58,291 nt of DNA from an uncultured Collinsella sp. (lineage in GTDB: Bacteria > Actinomycetota > Coriobacteriia > Coriobacteriales > Coriobacteriaceae): NCBI GenBank assembly GCA_902496455.1, contig CABVAY010000010.1, positions 1 to 58,291 of the forward strand. Reading direction: 5' to 3'. This document shows, piece after piece, positions 7,902-16,246 of the stretch. How positions within the stretch are numbered: position 1 is the stretch's first letter; the number at the start of each line of letters is the position of its first letter. The position numbers and the translations under genes were made by a program. The notes beneath the pieces are model-generated. The model was not told where the DNA came from. It did not search any database and saw only the letters and a list, made by a program, of their open reading frames with translations.

Positions 7902-8816
7902 CTAGTGGGCGCTCTCGTCGTCGAGCGCGCGCTTGATGCGGTCGCCCTCGGCAAGGAGATTCTCCAAATAGCGCTGATCGCGGTCCTTGAGCGCGCGGCT
8001 GTAGGCGCCGAGCGCATCGATCAGGTGGTCGATCTCGAAGGCAAGCGCGTCGGCGTCGTCAATCATGAGTTCGGACCACATCTGCGGGTTGAGGTGGGCC
8101 ACGCGGGTGAGATCGCGGTAGCTACCGGCCGAAAAGCCGTGGTGGACCTGGGCGGTGGGGCTCTTTACGTAGGCGTTGGAGACAACGTGCGCGAGCTGGC
8201 TCGTAAAGGCGATTACGCGGTCATGTTCGGCGGCGCTGGTCACGCTGAACTTGCCAAAGCCTAAGGGGCGCACCATCTCGCGCACCTGGCCCAAGAGCTC
8301 CAACTTGAGTGCGTCGTCCACAGCAGGCGGCACGAGCACGAGCGGCGCGTCCTGGAACAGGTCGGCGCGGGAGTGCGCGTAGCCCGAGAACTGCGTGCCC
8401 GCCATGGGGTGTGCGCCCACAAAGTAAAAGCTGTGTTCTCGTGCGAGCTCAAAGGCACGCTCACACACGATGCCCTTGACGCCCACGGTGTCGATTACCA
8501 CGGGGCCCATGATGGCCTCGGTATCGGTGGCGTCGGCGAGGGCCTGCGCGTGCGCTTCGAGCCACTCGATGCAGGCCTCGGGATAGCAGGCAAGGACGAT
8601 GATGTCGCACTCACCGAGCGTCTCGTCGTTGAGCTCGCCGGCGACGGTACCCATGCTGGCGGCCGTCATCACGTCATCGTCGGGGTCCCAGGCAAGCACA
8701 CGAACGCCAGCCTGCGCATAGCCGCGGGCAAAGCTGCCGCCGATGAGGCCCAGACCGACGATGCCGGCGCACTTGGGGCCGCCTTGGTTGACGCGTGCGT
8801 TTCTCACCGTACCCAT
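7902..8816 (-). CDS. tyrA: Prephenate dehydrogenase
   Basis: This enzyme oxidatively decarboxylates prephenate to 4-hydroxyphenylpyruvate, the tyrosine branch. The 304 residues contain an N-terminal dinucleotide fold, GIVGLGLIGGSFARGY near residue 20, the active-site segment VGAHPMAGTQFSGY with its catalytic His, and the helical C-terminal SQLAHVVSNAY. There is no fused chorismate mutase and no room for a full C-terminal ACT domain, so feedback control probably acts elsewhere. The aroF stop is only 3 bases upstream, and GGAG inside the aroF end is the ribosome site. Confidence 0.93.
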   Translation of the reverse strand: MGTVRNARVNQGGPKCAGIVGLGLIGGSFARGYAQAGVRVLAWDPDDDVMTAASMGTVAGELNDETLGECDIIVLACYPEACIEWLEAHAQALADATDTEAIMGPVVIDTVGVKGIVCERAFELAREHSFYFVGAHPMAGTQFSGYAHSRADLFQDAPLVLVPPAVDDALKLELLGQVREMVRPLGFGKFSVTSAAEHDRVIAFTSQLAHVVSNAYVKSPTAQVHHGFSAGSYRDLTRVAHLNPQMWSELMIDDADALAFEIDHLIDALGAYSRALKDRDQRYLENLLAEGDRIKRALDDESAH

Positions 8817-8819
8817 GGC

Positions 8820-9842
8820 CTACTCCATGGTCTCTTGGCAGACGACATCGCGGATGGCGCGGATGCGGCGCATGGTGTCGTCGAACTGGTCGGGCGTGAG
8901 GGCCTGGGCGCCGTCGGACCAGGCGTGGCTCGGGTCGTCGTGGACCTCGATCTCCAGGCCGTTGGCGCCGCAGGCGGTCGCGGCGAGCGCCATGGGCTCG
9001 ACATAGCGGGTGTAGCCGGTGGCGTGGCTGGGGTCGGCGACGACGGGCAGGTGCGACAGGTGGTGCAGCACCGGCACGGCGTTGAGGTCGAAGGTGTTGC
9101 GGGTACGGGTCTCGAAGGTGCGAATACCGCGTTCGCACAGGATGACGTTGTCGTTGCCCTCGCTCATGATGTACTCGGCAGCCATGAGCAGCTCGTCGAC
9201 GGTGCCGGACATGCCGCGCTTGAGCAGGATCGGGGTCTGGGTCTTGCCGACTTCTTTGAGCAGGGGGAAGTTCTGCGCGTTGCGGGCGCCGATCTGCATG
9301 ACGTCAATCTTCTTGTCCAAGAAGACCTGCACGTCGCGCGGATCCATGATCTCGGTTACGATCGGCATGTCGAGCTCGGCGGATGCCTCGCATAGCAGGT
9401 CCAGGCCGGCGGGACCCATGCCCTGGTAGGCGTAAGGGGAGGTGCGGGGCTTGTAGGCGCCACCGCGCAGCATCGTGGCGCCGGCGGCCTTTACGCGGCG
9501 TGCGATGCGAATGAGGTTCTCGCCCTCGACGGAGCAGGGACCGGCGATGACCTGGAACTGGTCGCCGCCGATCTTGACGCCGTGGCCGCAATCAATGACG
9601 GAGTCCTCGGGGTGGAACTTGCGGTTGGCACGCTTAAAAGGTTCGGAGACGCGCTGCACACGCTCGACGACATCCATGGACTCGAGCAGGAACGGGTCGA
9701 TCTTGGTCGTATCGCCCACCAGGCCGATGATGGTCTCGTTCTCGCCGCGCGAGACGTCGGTCTTGAGACCCTTCTTCTCAATCCAGCTGACGATATGGCC
9801 GACGGCCTCGTCGCTGACGCTTTGCTTTAAAATTGCAATCAT
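8820..9842 (-). CDS. aroF: 3-Deoxy-7-phosphoheptulonate (DAHP) synthase, type I-beta
   Basis: This is the first enzyme of the pathway, condensing phosphoenolpyruvate and erythrose-4-phosphate. The 340 residues start MIAILKQSVSDEAV. The first 70 or so form a small ferredoxin-like regulatory domain as in the Thermotoga-type enzyme, which binds Tyr or Phe in studied relatives. The barrel shows IAGPCSVE, RGGAYKPRTSPYAYQG, IGARNAQNF, LLKRGM, CERGIRTFE and DPSHATG. The start at 9842 has GAGAGG upstream and matches the family N-terminus; an upstream extension to 9890 does not. It is the promoter-proximal gene of the cluster and is preceded by a leader containing a terminator-like hairpin at 9876-9900. 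Confidence 0.95.
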   Translation of the reverse strand: MIAILKQSVSDEAVGHIVSWIEKKGLKTDVSRGENETIIGLVGDTTKIDPFLLESMDVVERVQRVSEPFKRANRKFHPEDSVIDCGHGVKIGGDQFQVIAGPCSVEGENLIRIARRVKAAGATMLRGGAYKPRTSPYAYQGMGPAGLDLLCEASAELDMPIVTEIMDPRDVQVFLDKKIDVMQIGARNAQNFPLLKEVGKTQTPILLKRGMSGTVDELLMAAEYIMSEGNDNVILCERGIRTFETRTRNTFDLNAVPVLHHLSHLPVVADPSHATGYTRYVEPMALAATACGANGLEIEVHDDPSHAWSDGAQALTPDQFDDTMRRIRAIRDVVCQETME

Positions 9843-9875
9843 GGTGTGCCTCTCACCTCGATGGATAACTTTTGC

Positions 9876-9900
9876 AAAAACGGCCCGCATCGCGAGCCGT
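9876..9900 (-). promoter_or_regulatory. Terminator-like hairpin in the aroF leader (possible attenuator)
   Basis: In minus-strand RNA, bases 9900-9892 pair with 9888-9880 in a 9-bp stem closed by a 3-base loop, followed by a run of U through 9876. One pair is G-U in the minus-strand RNA and would be C-A on the other strand, so the hairpin fits only aro-direction transcripts. It lies 33 bases before the aroF ATG. Confidence 0.6.
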
Positions 9901-9920
9901 GTATATATGGTGCATGTGAG

Positions 9921-9957
9921 TTTATACTAATTGTTTCACTTTTGCGTTCTAAAGTGA
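9921..9957 (-). promoter_or_regulatory. Candidate aro promoter with overlapping inverted repeat
   Basis: Minus-strand TATAAA at 9926-9921 is a good -10 box. No TTGACA-like box lies at 16-18 bases upstream; instead that region holds a 7-bp inverted repeat, TCACTTT at 9936-9942 and AAAGTGA at 9951-9957, positioned like an operator or activator site. Confidence 0.4.
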
Positions 9958-10004
9958 GCCTTTGCGCGTGTCTCCCACGTAATTGCAAAGCTTTTTCTAT
10001 TATT

Positions 10005-10034
10005 TTGTTAGCCCGTGGCGCACTTGGGTATAAT
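10005..10034 (+). promoter_or_regulatory. tRNA-Arg promoter
   Basis: TTGTTA at 10005-10010 and a perfect TATAAT at 10029-10034 are separated by 18 bases; transcription would start a few bases ahead of the tRNA. Confidence 0.65.
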
Positions 10035-10045
10035 GCCAACCGTTC

Positions 10046-10122
10046 GCCCTATTAGCTCAGGGGATTAGAGCGTCTGCCTCCGGAGCAGAAGGCCGTTGGT
10101 TCGAATCCAACATGGGGCACCA
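10046..10122 (+). tRNA. tRNA-Arg (anticodon CCG)
   Basis: The 77-base cloverleaf is complete. Acceptor arms GCCCTAT and ATGGGGC pair with one G-U. The D stem is GCTC/GAGC. The anticodon stem TCTGC/GCAGA closes a 7-base loop with CCG at 10080-10082, reading CGG arginine codons. The T arm is GTTGG-TTCGAAT-CCAAC, and CCA is encoded at 10120-10122. Confidence 0.95.
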
Positions 10123-10130
10123 TCGAACGT

Positions 10131-10168
10131 AAGACCGTCTGAACCTCGCATGGTCCGGGCGGTTTTCT
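10131..10168 (+). terminator. Probable weak terminator after the tRNA
   Basis: AAGACCGTCT at 10131-10140 can pair with GGGCGGTTTT at 10157-10166, partly through G-U pairs, with the T-run overlapping the 3' arm. It lies between the tRNA and the ATPase gene. Confidence 0.45.
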
Positions 10169-10195
10169 TATACCGACGACGTGATGGGACGTGGT

Positions 10196-12919
10196 ATGGC
10201 AGTAACGGATATCGAGCGCGGACTTTCGACCGCCGAGGTCGAGGAGCGCATCGCCGCCGGTAAGATCAACCGCAACATGGAGCTCAAGACCAAATCGGTC
10301 CGCGAGCTTATTATCGAAAACCTCTGCACGCTGTTTAACTTGATCAACGCTGTCTTGGCGATTTTGGTGTTGCTGACCGGATCGTTTAAGAACCTGACGT
10401 TCTTGTTCGTGGTGTTCCTCAATACCGCCATCGGCGTCATCCAGTCCATGCGCTCCAAGAAGATGGTCGACAAGCTTACGCTGCTGACCTCTAAGAAGGC
10501 CATCGCGGTGCGCGACGGTGCCGAGGTGGAGCTCGACTTGGACCAGATCGTGCTCGACGACATTATTCGCCTGGGGCGCGGTGACCAGATTCCGGCCGAC
10601 GCCGTGGTGGTGTCGGGCGAGGCGCTCGTTAACGAGAGCCTGCTGACGGGCGAGAGCGATCTCATCAAAAAGCAGCCCGGCTCCGAGCTCATGAGCGGCA
10701 GCTTTATCGACTCGGGCCTGCTGCGCGCCCACGTGATCCATGTTGGCGCCGATAACTACGTGGCAAAGATCAATAACGAGGCCAAGTACGTTAAAAAGGT
10801 CAATTCCGAGATCATGAACGCGCTCAACGCCATCGTGCGCTTCGCGAGCCTCATTATGATTCCGCTCGGCCTGGCGCTCTTTGCCTCGAGCGTGAGCGAG
10901 CTGTGGGATGCTGCCGGTACGCCGGGCGATAGTGCGCTTTCGTGGTGCTTTTCCGAGCTGCTTGCCGGCCGCGTGCCCTCGTCGGCGCTGCTGTCCACGG
11001 TGGGCGCTCTTTTGGGCATGATTCCGCAGGGCCTGGTACTGCTGACCTCGTCGGTGCTTGCCATCGCCACGGTGCGTCTGGCGCGCCGCAAGGTACTCGC
11101 GCAGCAGCTCTACTGCATCGAGACGCTCGCGCGCGTCGACGTGCTGTGCCTGGACAAGACGGGCACCATCACGTCGGGCCGTATGGAGGTCGAGGGCACG
11201 TATCCGCTGCCGGTTGAGGGCGTGAGCCTAGACGCCGGCTCGGACGAGGCGGCCGTTCCCGTCGATACCACGGTGCTCGATTTTGCGCTGGCTAACGTCG
11301 CGCGTGCGACTTCGGCCGATGCCAACGAGACCTGCCAGGCGCTGCTCAACTATTACGCCGATCGCCCGGTCGAGGTGTCTGAGCCGCTGTCGGTCATTCC
11401 GTTCTCGTCCTCCAAAAAGTGGAGCGGCGCGTCGTTTGCGCAGGGCTCCTATGTGATGGGTGCGGCGCAGTTTGTGCTCTCTGATCGTGCGTTCGTCCAG
11501 GTCGAGAACCGTGTCGCCGAGCTTGCCGATACCTGCCGCGTGCTCGTGGTGGCGCGCGTGGACGGCTTTACACCCGATGGCGATATGGTGGGCGAGGCCG
11601 AGCCCGTGGGCTTTGTGACCATCCGCGACGAGATTCGTACCTCGGCGGCCGAGACTATTGGCTACTTTAACGAGCAGGGCGTGACCCTCAACGTGATCAG
11701 TGGCGACGACCCGCGTACGGTGTCGTCGATCGCGCGCGTGGTGGGCGTGCCGGGGGCGGACGCTTATGTGGACGCCACGACGCTCGATACGCCGGCCAAG
11801 CTCGATGCCGCAGTGGACCGCTACCATGTCTTTGGTCGTGTGACCCCGCAGCAGAAGCGCGAGCTCGTGCAGGCGCTCAAGCGCCGCGAGCACACCGTGG
11901 TCATGACTGGCGACGGCGTCAACGACGTGCTGGCGCTCAAGGAGGCCGACTGCTCCGTGGCCATGGCGGCCGGCTCCGATGCCGCACGTAACGTGGCCGA
12001 GATCGTACTCGTCGACAACGACTTTGCCTCGATGCCCGCCGTGGTGGCCGAGGGCCGTCGCTCCATCAACAACCTGCAGCGTTCGGCCTCGCTGTTCCTG
12101 ACCAAGACGCTGTTCTCGATGGGCCTGGCGGCGCTGTGCATCGCGCTGCCGCCGTACCCCTTCGAGCCAATCCAGATGACACTCATCAACTTTTTCTGCA
12201 TCGGCGCGCCGGGCTTTGTGTTGGGCCTTGAGCCCAACAATGCTCGCGTGAAGGGTGCGTTTTTGACGAACGTACTCAAGCGTGCACTGCCGGCGTCGAT
12301 TGCGGTCATTTTGGCTGCGGCGCTCGATATCTTTGTGGCGCGCGTGTTTGGCTTTAGCCAGCTCACGCTGTCTACGATGTGCCTGCTTACGTCGTGCGCG
12401 GCGAGCGTCAGCCTGATCTGGCGCATCTCGCAGCCTCTCACGCCCCTACGTGTGGTGCTTTTTGTGTTTGTAGTAGCCGGCATCCTGGTGGGCGTTATCG
12501 GATTCCCGGAGCTGCTGTCTATTGCCAACCTGTCGATGGGCCAGATGGTTATCTTGGCTGTCATCGTGGTCTTTACCTGCTCGGTGTTCTTTAAGCTCGC
12601 CACGATGATGGATTCGCTCAAGCCGCGTCGTCGTCGTGCCGCAACTGGTTTTGGCCGCGGTGTGCGCGTCCGCCTGGGTCGCGGTGGCGGCAAGGTGAGC
12701 TCGACGGGCTCGACGGCCGAACGTTTTGCCAAGCGCGTCGCCGCCGACATGGCGCAGCGCCGCGAAGATCGCACCGCTCGCGAGGCCGAGGCCCGTGCAC
12801 TCGAGGGCGTGGCTCAGGCCCAGCCCAAGAAAAAGAAGGGTACCGGAGCCAAGCGCTCTCGCGTGACCAAGTCCGCCCAAGGCATCAAAGTCTCGATGCC
12901 AAGCAAAAAGAAGAAGTAG
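10196..12919 (+). CDS. P-type cation-transporting ATPase with long basic C-terminal tail
   Basis: The 907-residue membrane pump has the expected order of parts: an actuator domain with TGES at 151-154, a helix-4 segment GMIPQGLVLLTS, the phosphorylation motif DKTGT at Asp320, TGDGVNDVLALKEADCS, then a block of six C-terminal membrane helices. The PxGLVLLTS form and overall layout resemble mycobacterial CtpE (calcium), but the ion cannot be read from sequence with confidence; helix 4 has PQGL where calcium and sodium pumps usually have PEGL. The last 100 residues or so are highly basic (KPRRRRAAT..., QPKKKKGTGAKRSR, SKKKK end) and predicted cytoplasmic. ATG 10196 is chosen for GGGACG about 6 bases ahead; GTG 10181 and ATG 10184 are alternatives with poorer sites. 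Confidence 0.9.
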   Translation: MAVTDIERGLSTAEVEERIAAGKINRNMELKTKSVRELIIENLCTLFNLINAVLAILVLLTGSFKNLTFLFVVFLNTAIGVIQSMRSKKMVDKLTLLTSKKAIAVRDGAEVELDLDQIVLDDIIRLGRGDQIPADAVVVSGEALVNESLLTGESDLIKKQPGSELMSGSFIDSGLLRAHVIHVGADNYVAKINNEAKYVKKVNSEIMNALNAIVRFASLIMIPLGLALFASSVSELWDAAGTPGDSALSWCFSELLAGRVPSSALLSTVGALLGMIPQGLVLLTSSVLAIATVRLARRKVLAQQLYCIETLARVDVLCLDKTGTITSGRMEVEGTYPLPVEGVSLDAGSDEAAVPVDTTVLDFALANVARATSADANETCQALLNYYADRPVEVSEPLSVIPFSSSKKWSGASFAQGSYVMGAAQFVLSDRAFVQVENRVAELADTCRVLVVARVDGFTPDGDMVGEAEPVGFVTIRDEIRTSAAETIGYFNEQGVTLNVISGDDPRTVSSIARVVGVPGADAYVDATTLDTPAKLDAAVDRYHVFGRVTPQQKRELVQALKRREHTVVMTGDGVNDVLALKEADCSVAMAAGSDAARNVAEIVLVDNDFASMPAVVAEGRRSINNLQRSASLFLTKTLFSMGLAALCIALPPYPFEPIQMTLINFFCIGAPGFVLGLEPNNARVKGAFLTNVLKRALPASIAVILAAALDIFVARVFGFSQLTLSTMCLLTSCAASVSLIWRISQPLTPLRVVLFVFVVAGILVGVIGFPELLSIANLSMGQMVILAVIVVFTCSVFFKLATMMDSLKPRRRRAATGFGRGVRVRLGRGGGKVSSTGSTAERFAKRVAADMAQRREDRTAREAEARALEGVAQAQPKKKKGTGAKRSRVTKSAQGIKVSMPSKKKK

Positions 12920-13022
12920 CTACGCGCCCTGCCGATGTTGAATTGGTGCCTTGTTCCTGTGGGGCCGTGGCGATGTTATGCTCTAACCTCGATTGTTTGA
13001 ATTGCTTCGAAAAGAGGATGCC

Positions 13023-14165
13023 GTGATCTGCCCGCATTGCCTTAAGACTATCGAGGACGGCGCCTCGTTTTGCCCCTACTGCAACGCCTATGTGGGTCCG
13101 GGCGATGGTCCCGAGCACACCGAGTTCGTGTTCTGTGAGGGCTGCGGTGCCCGTCTTTCTCCGCATGATCGCACGTGCCCAAAATGCGGACGCCCTGCTC
13201 CGGGTATCCTCTCCGAGGACGCGGCCGCATCCGACCTGGCAGCGGGCCGCACAGCGGGCTTTCCGCGCCTAACGCAAGAGCAGATCGATACCGAGGTGCC
13301 TCATGCGCCCGCCTCGGCTGCCGCGGTTCTTTCGGACGCCGCCGATCCTAACGAGACCTGCGTGCTGCCGGCTTTCGATAAGGATTTCGGTATCCCCAAG
13401 GTCGATATTCCCACGCCCGTTTCCCTGCATGACGATGCTCAAAAACCCAAGCGCAAGGTGCATCCCGACGAGGACGCCTATCACAAGCACAAGCGTCATA
13501 TCCCCAAGCCGCTCATCGTCATCGCGGTCCTTGCCGTCGTTTGCGGCGGTGCCTATTGGTTCGTGACGGCCGATCCTATGGGTGTCATGCCTGCCTTCTA
13601 CGACCAGTTTGGCCAGGCTGCGCAGACGACCTTCCCCACGCGCCAAAAGGGCGAGGCGACTGAGGACGATACCAAGCAAGACGATTCTGCCGAGGTGGTC
13701 CAGGAAGAAACCGTGCTGACCGATGATCGGCTCTATACCAGGCTCGACGGTCTGTATCAGACCATCGTGTCCTACGGTGACGAGGACCAGATCGGCGAGG
13801 TCATCGATTCCTTTAACAACGGTTATCTCCGAACGCCGCTGTCCACCCGTCAGGAGCTGTCGCAGAGTGCCTACGCCCTGCGCGACCAGATCAAAAAGAC
13901 GCAAGATGAGCTCAACAACCTTAAGTATCAGGACGATACGGTCTATGCGGACGACATCGCCCACTTAAAGCAGCTTGCCGAGTGGATGTACGAGCGTGTC
14001 GACGTGATCTGCCAGAGCTGGGATATCTCGCTGGCCATTCCCGATGGTGAGTCGATGAGTTCCCACCAAAGCGAGATCCTGGCGCCCATCGCGCAGAGCG
14101 GCAACAGCGCGCTGAACCAGTACGACGCCAATGTGGGCTCCTGGAAGCCGCAGCAGCGTTCCTAA
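13023..14165 (+). CDS. Double zinc-ribbon, single-pass membrane protein of unknown function
   Basis: The protein has 380 residues from the GTG at 13023, which has GAGG 6 bases ahead. The N-terminus carries two four-cysteine zinc ribbons: CPHC/CPYC within the first 20 residues, then CEGC/CPKC around 40-60. A Pro/Ala/Asp-rich linker follows, then a basic stretch (KHKRHIPK) and one membrane helix, PLIVIAVLAVVCGGAYWFV, near residue 165-185. The remaining 190 residues should be outside the membrane and are rich in charged and amphipathic helix (DQIKKTQDELNNL). The zinc ribbons would stay in the cytosol. I do not recognise a specific family. It lies upstream of a cyclophilin and a TPR membrane protein, next to the cell-shape genes. 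Confidence 0.8.
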   Translation: MICPHCLKTIEDGASFCPYCNAYVGPGDGPEHTEFVFCEGCGARLSPHDRTCPKCGRPAPGILSEDAAASDLAAGRTAGFPRLTQEQIDTEVPHAPASAAAVLSDAADPNETCVLPAFDKDFGIPKVDIPTPVSLHDDAQKPKRKVHPDEDAYHKHKRHIPKPLIVIAVLAVVCGGAYWFVTADPMGVMPAFYDQFGQAAQTTFPTRQKGEATEDDTKQDDSAEVVQEETVLTDDRLYTRLDGLYQTIVSYGDEDQIGEVIDSFNNGYLRTPLSTRQELSQSAYALRDQIKKTQDELNNLKYQDDTVYADDIAHLKQLAEWMYERVDVICQSWDISLAIPDGESMSSHQSEILAPIAQSGNSALNQYDANVGSWKPQQRS

Positions 14166-14203
14166 AATTAGTTCGCCATAGTCGGCATAACCTACGTGCG
14201 CAA

Positions 14204-14233
14204 TTGATGTAAGCGCATGCTTATTGCTACAAT
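14204..14233 (+). promoter_or_regulatory. Promoter of the cyclophilin gene
   Basis: TTGATG at 14204-14209 and TACAAT at 14228-14233 are spaced by 18 bases, about 40 bases ahead of the ATG at 14273. Confidence 0.6.
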
Positions 14234-14272
14234 TCGTACAAATATGCTTTAAACGCACGAGGAAGGAACCAC

Positions 14273-14815
14273 ATGTTTGGTTTTAAGAAAGAGCTCTACA
14301 CGCCCGAGTATCAGCTTGCCGGCGACGAGTGCGCCGTTATCGAGACGTCGAAGGGTACCATCAAGGTCAAGTTTGACGGTGAGGGCGCTCCCATTCATGT
14401 CGCGAACTTCTGCGAGCTTTCCACGATGGGTTTCTATGATGGCCTTAAGTTCCATCGCTATGTGCCCGGCTTTGTCATTCAGGGCGGCGACCCCAATACC
14501 CGCGATATGTCCGGCGCCGACGTCGCTGCCGGTCTTGAGGGCCCTGACGGCATGCCCGGTACCGGTGGTCCCGGCTACTGCATCAAGGGCGAGTTTGCCA
14601 CCAATCCGCGCAACAGCCATGTCGATGGTGCCCTTGCCATGGCACGCTCCATGGACCCCGATTCCGCGGGTTCGCAGTTCTACTTCTGCCTGGGTGCCCA
14701 GCATAACCTCGATTCCGGTTACACCGTCTTTGGTACCACGGTCGAGGGTCTCGATGTGATTTCGCAGCTGCGTGCCGGCGACGAGATCGTCCATGTCGAG
14801 ATCGTTCACGAGTAA
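14273..14815 (+). CDS. Cyclophilin-type peptidyl-prolyl cis-trans isomerase
   Basis: The 180-residue protein catalyses proline cis-trans isomerisation. The cyclophilin core is clear: KFHRYVPGFVIQGGD (catalytic Arg in FHR), ALAMARSMDPDSAGSQFYF and YTVFGTTVEGLDVI. There is no signal peptide, so it should be cytosolic; the first 20 residues are a short non-conserved extension. An insert relative to minimal cyclophilins, around DMSGADVAAGLEGPDG, sits after QGGDP. AGGAAGG precedes the ATG. The TPR gene starts 11 bases downstream, so they share a transcript. Confidence 0.93.
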   Translation: MFGFKKELYTPEYQLAGDECAVIETSKGTIKVKFDGEGAPIHVANFCELSTMGFYDGLKFHRYVPGFVIQGGDPNTRDMSGADVAAGLEGPDGMPGTGGPGYCIKGEFATNPRNSHVDGALAMARSMDPDSAGSQFYFCLGAQHNLDSGYTVFGTTVEGLDVISQLRAGDEIVHVEIVHE

Positions 14816-14826
14816 AGGGGACTTCC

Positions 14827-16131
14827 TTGAATAGCCAGCTGATCCAACAGGGCCGCGCCGCTTACCGCGCGGGTGATTTTTCCGCTGCAGCCCAGATGCT
14901 TGGGGCGGCAAAAACTCCCGATGAGATTATGGGCGAGGCCGATCACCTTCGTGGCAACGCCTTGATGCACTTGGGCATGTATGCCGAGGCCGCCGAGGCC
15001 TACGCCGCTGCCCTCAATGACGGCACCTACGGCAAGCGCGGCGCGCTGCTCACCAACCGCGGCAAGGCACTCGCCGCCGTGGGCGACTACACGACGGCCG
15101 CCCAGGCGTTCTCTGCTGCTACGCAGGATGCTTCCTATGCCACGCCGTTCAAGGCCTATCTGGGCCTGGGTAACGCGCTGTTCCAGTCGGGCGACTATGC
15201 CAACGCGGGTACTGCCTTCCGTCAGGCTGCCATCGACGGCGCCAATCCGGCTCCTGCCGCCGCACTGGGCGAGCTTGGTCGTTGCTTCATTAAGCTCGGC
15301 CGTCCGGCGGATGCCGTGGAGACCTACCGCACGGCTATCGACTTTGCCGGCCCCCGCGACGACACGCGTGCGCTCAACGCCGGCATGGGTCAGGCGCTTT
15401 CTGCCGCCGGCCGTCCCTCCGACGCACTCGACGCCTTTAACGCCGCTACTGCCGATGGCATCTACCAGCTCACTTCCGAGCAGGCCGATGAGCTTGCCCG
15501 CGTGCATGATTCGCTTGCCGCGCTGTCTGCCCAGACGGCTATGGCCACGGCTCCGGCGCCCGCGATGGACGCTCCTGCCGTCGATCCGCTCGATCCTACG
15601 GGCGCGACCGGTCAGTTTATGCCCGATCCCTCGGACACCGGCTTCTTTACGCTGTCCGAGTCCGAGATGGTCCAGCAGGACCGTCAGGATCGTAAGCAGG
15701 CCAAGGTCCGTCGTCGCCATCGCCACACGGGTCTCAAAGTCTTCATCGTGCTGCTTCTGCTCATTTTGATTGCTGCGGGCGGTCTGGGCTTTGCCTACAC
15801 GCGCGGCTTTGGCTTCCCCTCGCAGGAGTCGGTTATCACCGATCTGTTCCAGGCTGCCGGCGACGGTGACACCGCAAAGGCCGAGTCTTGCCTGGCCTCG
15901 AGCCTGTCCGAGGACGCCAAGTCGATGATCATCTCCTCGATTCCGCAGGGCGCCACCGTGTCCGTCGAGGGCATGGATCAGTCCATGACCGAGACGACCG
16001 CCAAGGTCAAGGCTTCGCTGTCCAAGGGCGGCGAGCAGGAGTACACCGTCAAATTCGTGCGCTCCGACAATCATATCGGCTGGGCCGTTTCCTCGCTCGA
16101 TATGGATTTCTCGGCTGCTGACAACCAGTAG
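14827..16131 (+). CDS. TPR-repeat single-pass membrane protein
   Basis: The protein has 434 residues from TTG 14827, which has AAAGGGGA upstream. Residues 1-225 are tetratricopeptide-like helical repeats (RAAYRAGDFSAAAQML, GMYAEAAEAYAAAL, GDYTTAAQAFSAA, GDYANAGTAFRQAA, GRPADAVETYRTA, GRPSDALDAF). A Pro/Ala/Asp linker and a basic patch (RRRHRH) lead to one membrane helix, VFIVLLLLILIAAGGLGFAY, near 300-320. About 110 extracellular residues follow with an SVITDLFQAAGDGDTAKAESCL start, resembling small DUF4878-like lumazine/NTF2-type folds, though this is only a guess. Cytosolic TPRs suggest a scaffold. It immediately precedes mreB. Confidence 0.8.
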   Translation: MNSQLIQQGRAAYRAGDFSAAAQMLGAAKTPDEIMGEADHLRGNALMHLGMYAEAAEAYAAALNDGTYGKRGALLTNRGKALAAVGDYTTAAQAFSAATQDASYATPFKAYLGLGNALFQSGDYANAGTAFRQAAIDGANPAPAAALGELGRCFIKLGRPADAVETYRTAIDFAGPRDDTRALNAGMGQALSAAGRPSDALDAFNAATADGIYQLTSEQADELARVHDSLAALSAQTAMATAPAPAMDAPAVDPLDPTGATGQFMPDPSDTGFFTLSESEMVQQDRQDRKQAKVRRRHRHTGLKVFIVLLLLILIAAGGLGFAYTRGFGFPSQESVITDLFQAAGDGDTAKAESCLASSLSEDAKSMIISSIPQGATVSVEGMDQSMTETTAKVKASLSKGGEQEYTVKFVRSDNHIGWAVSSLDMDFSAADNQ

Positions 16132-16153
16132 TGACCTTATGGGATTTAGCTTT

Positions 16154-16186
16154 GCCCGGCGCTTCACCGCAAGTGAGGTGCCGGGC
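16154..16186 (+). terminator. Hairpin between the TPR gene and mreB
   Basis: GCCCGGC at 16154-16160 pairs with GCCGGGC at 16180-16186, with an inner TCAC/GTGA extension. No T-run follows, so termination may be partial. Confidence 0.5.
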
Positions 16187-16246
16187 TTGCGCTAGTATCA
16201 TGAGCTAGTAGTTTTCCAGCAATCATCCAACACATCAGGAGTTGCG

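Noticed and set aside
9843..10045. T-box or known riboswitch in the aroF leader.
   Set aside because: The conserved T-box bulge sequence and specifier stem were not found; only a terminator-like hairpin is visible.
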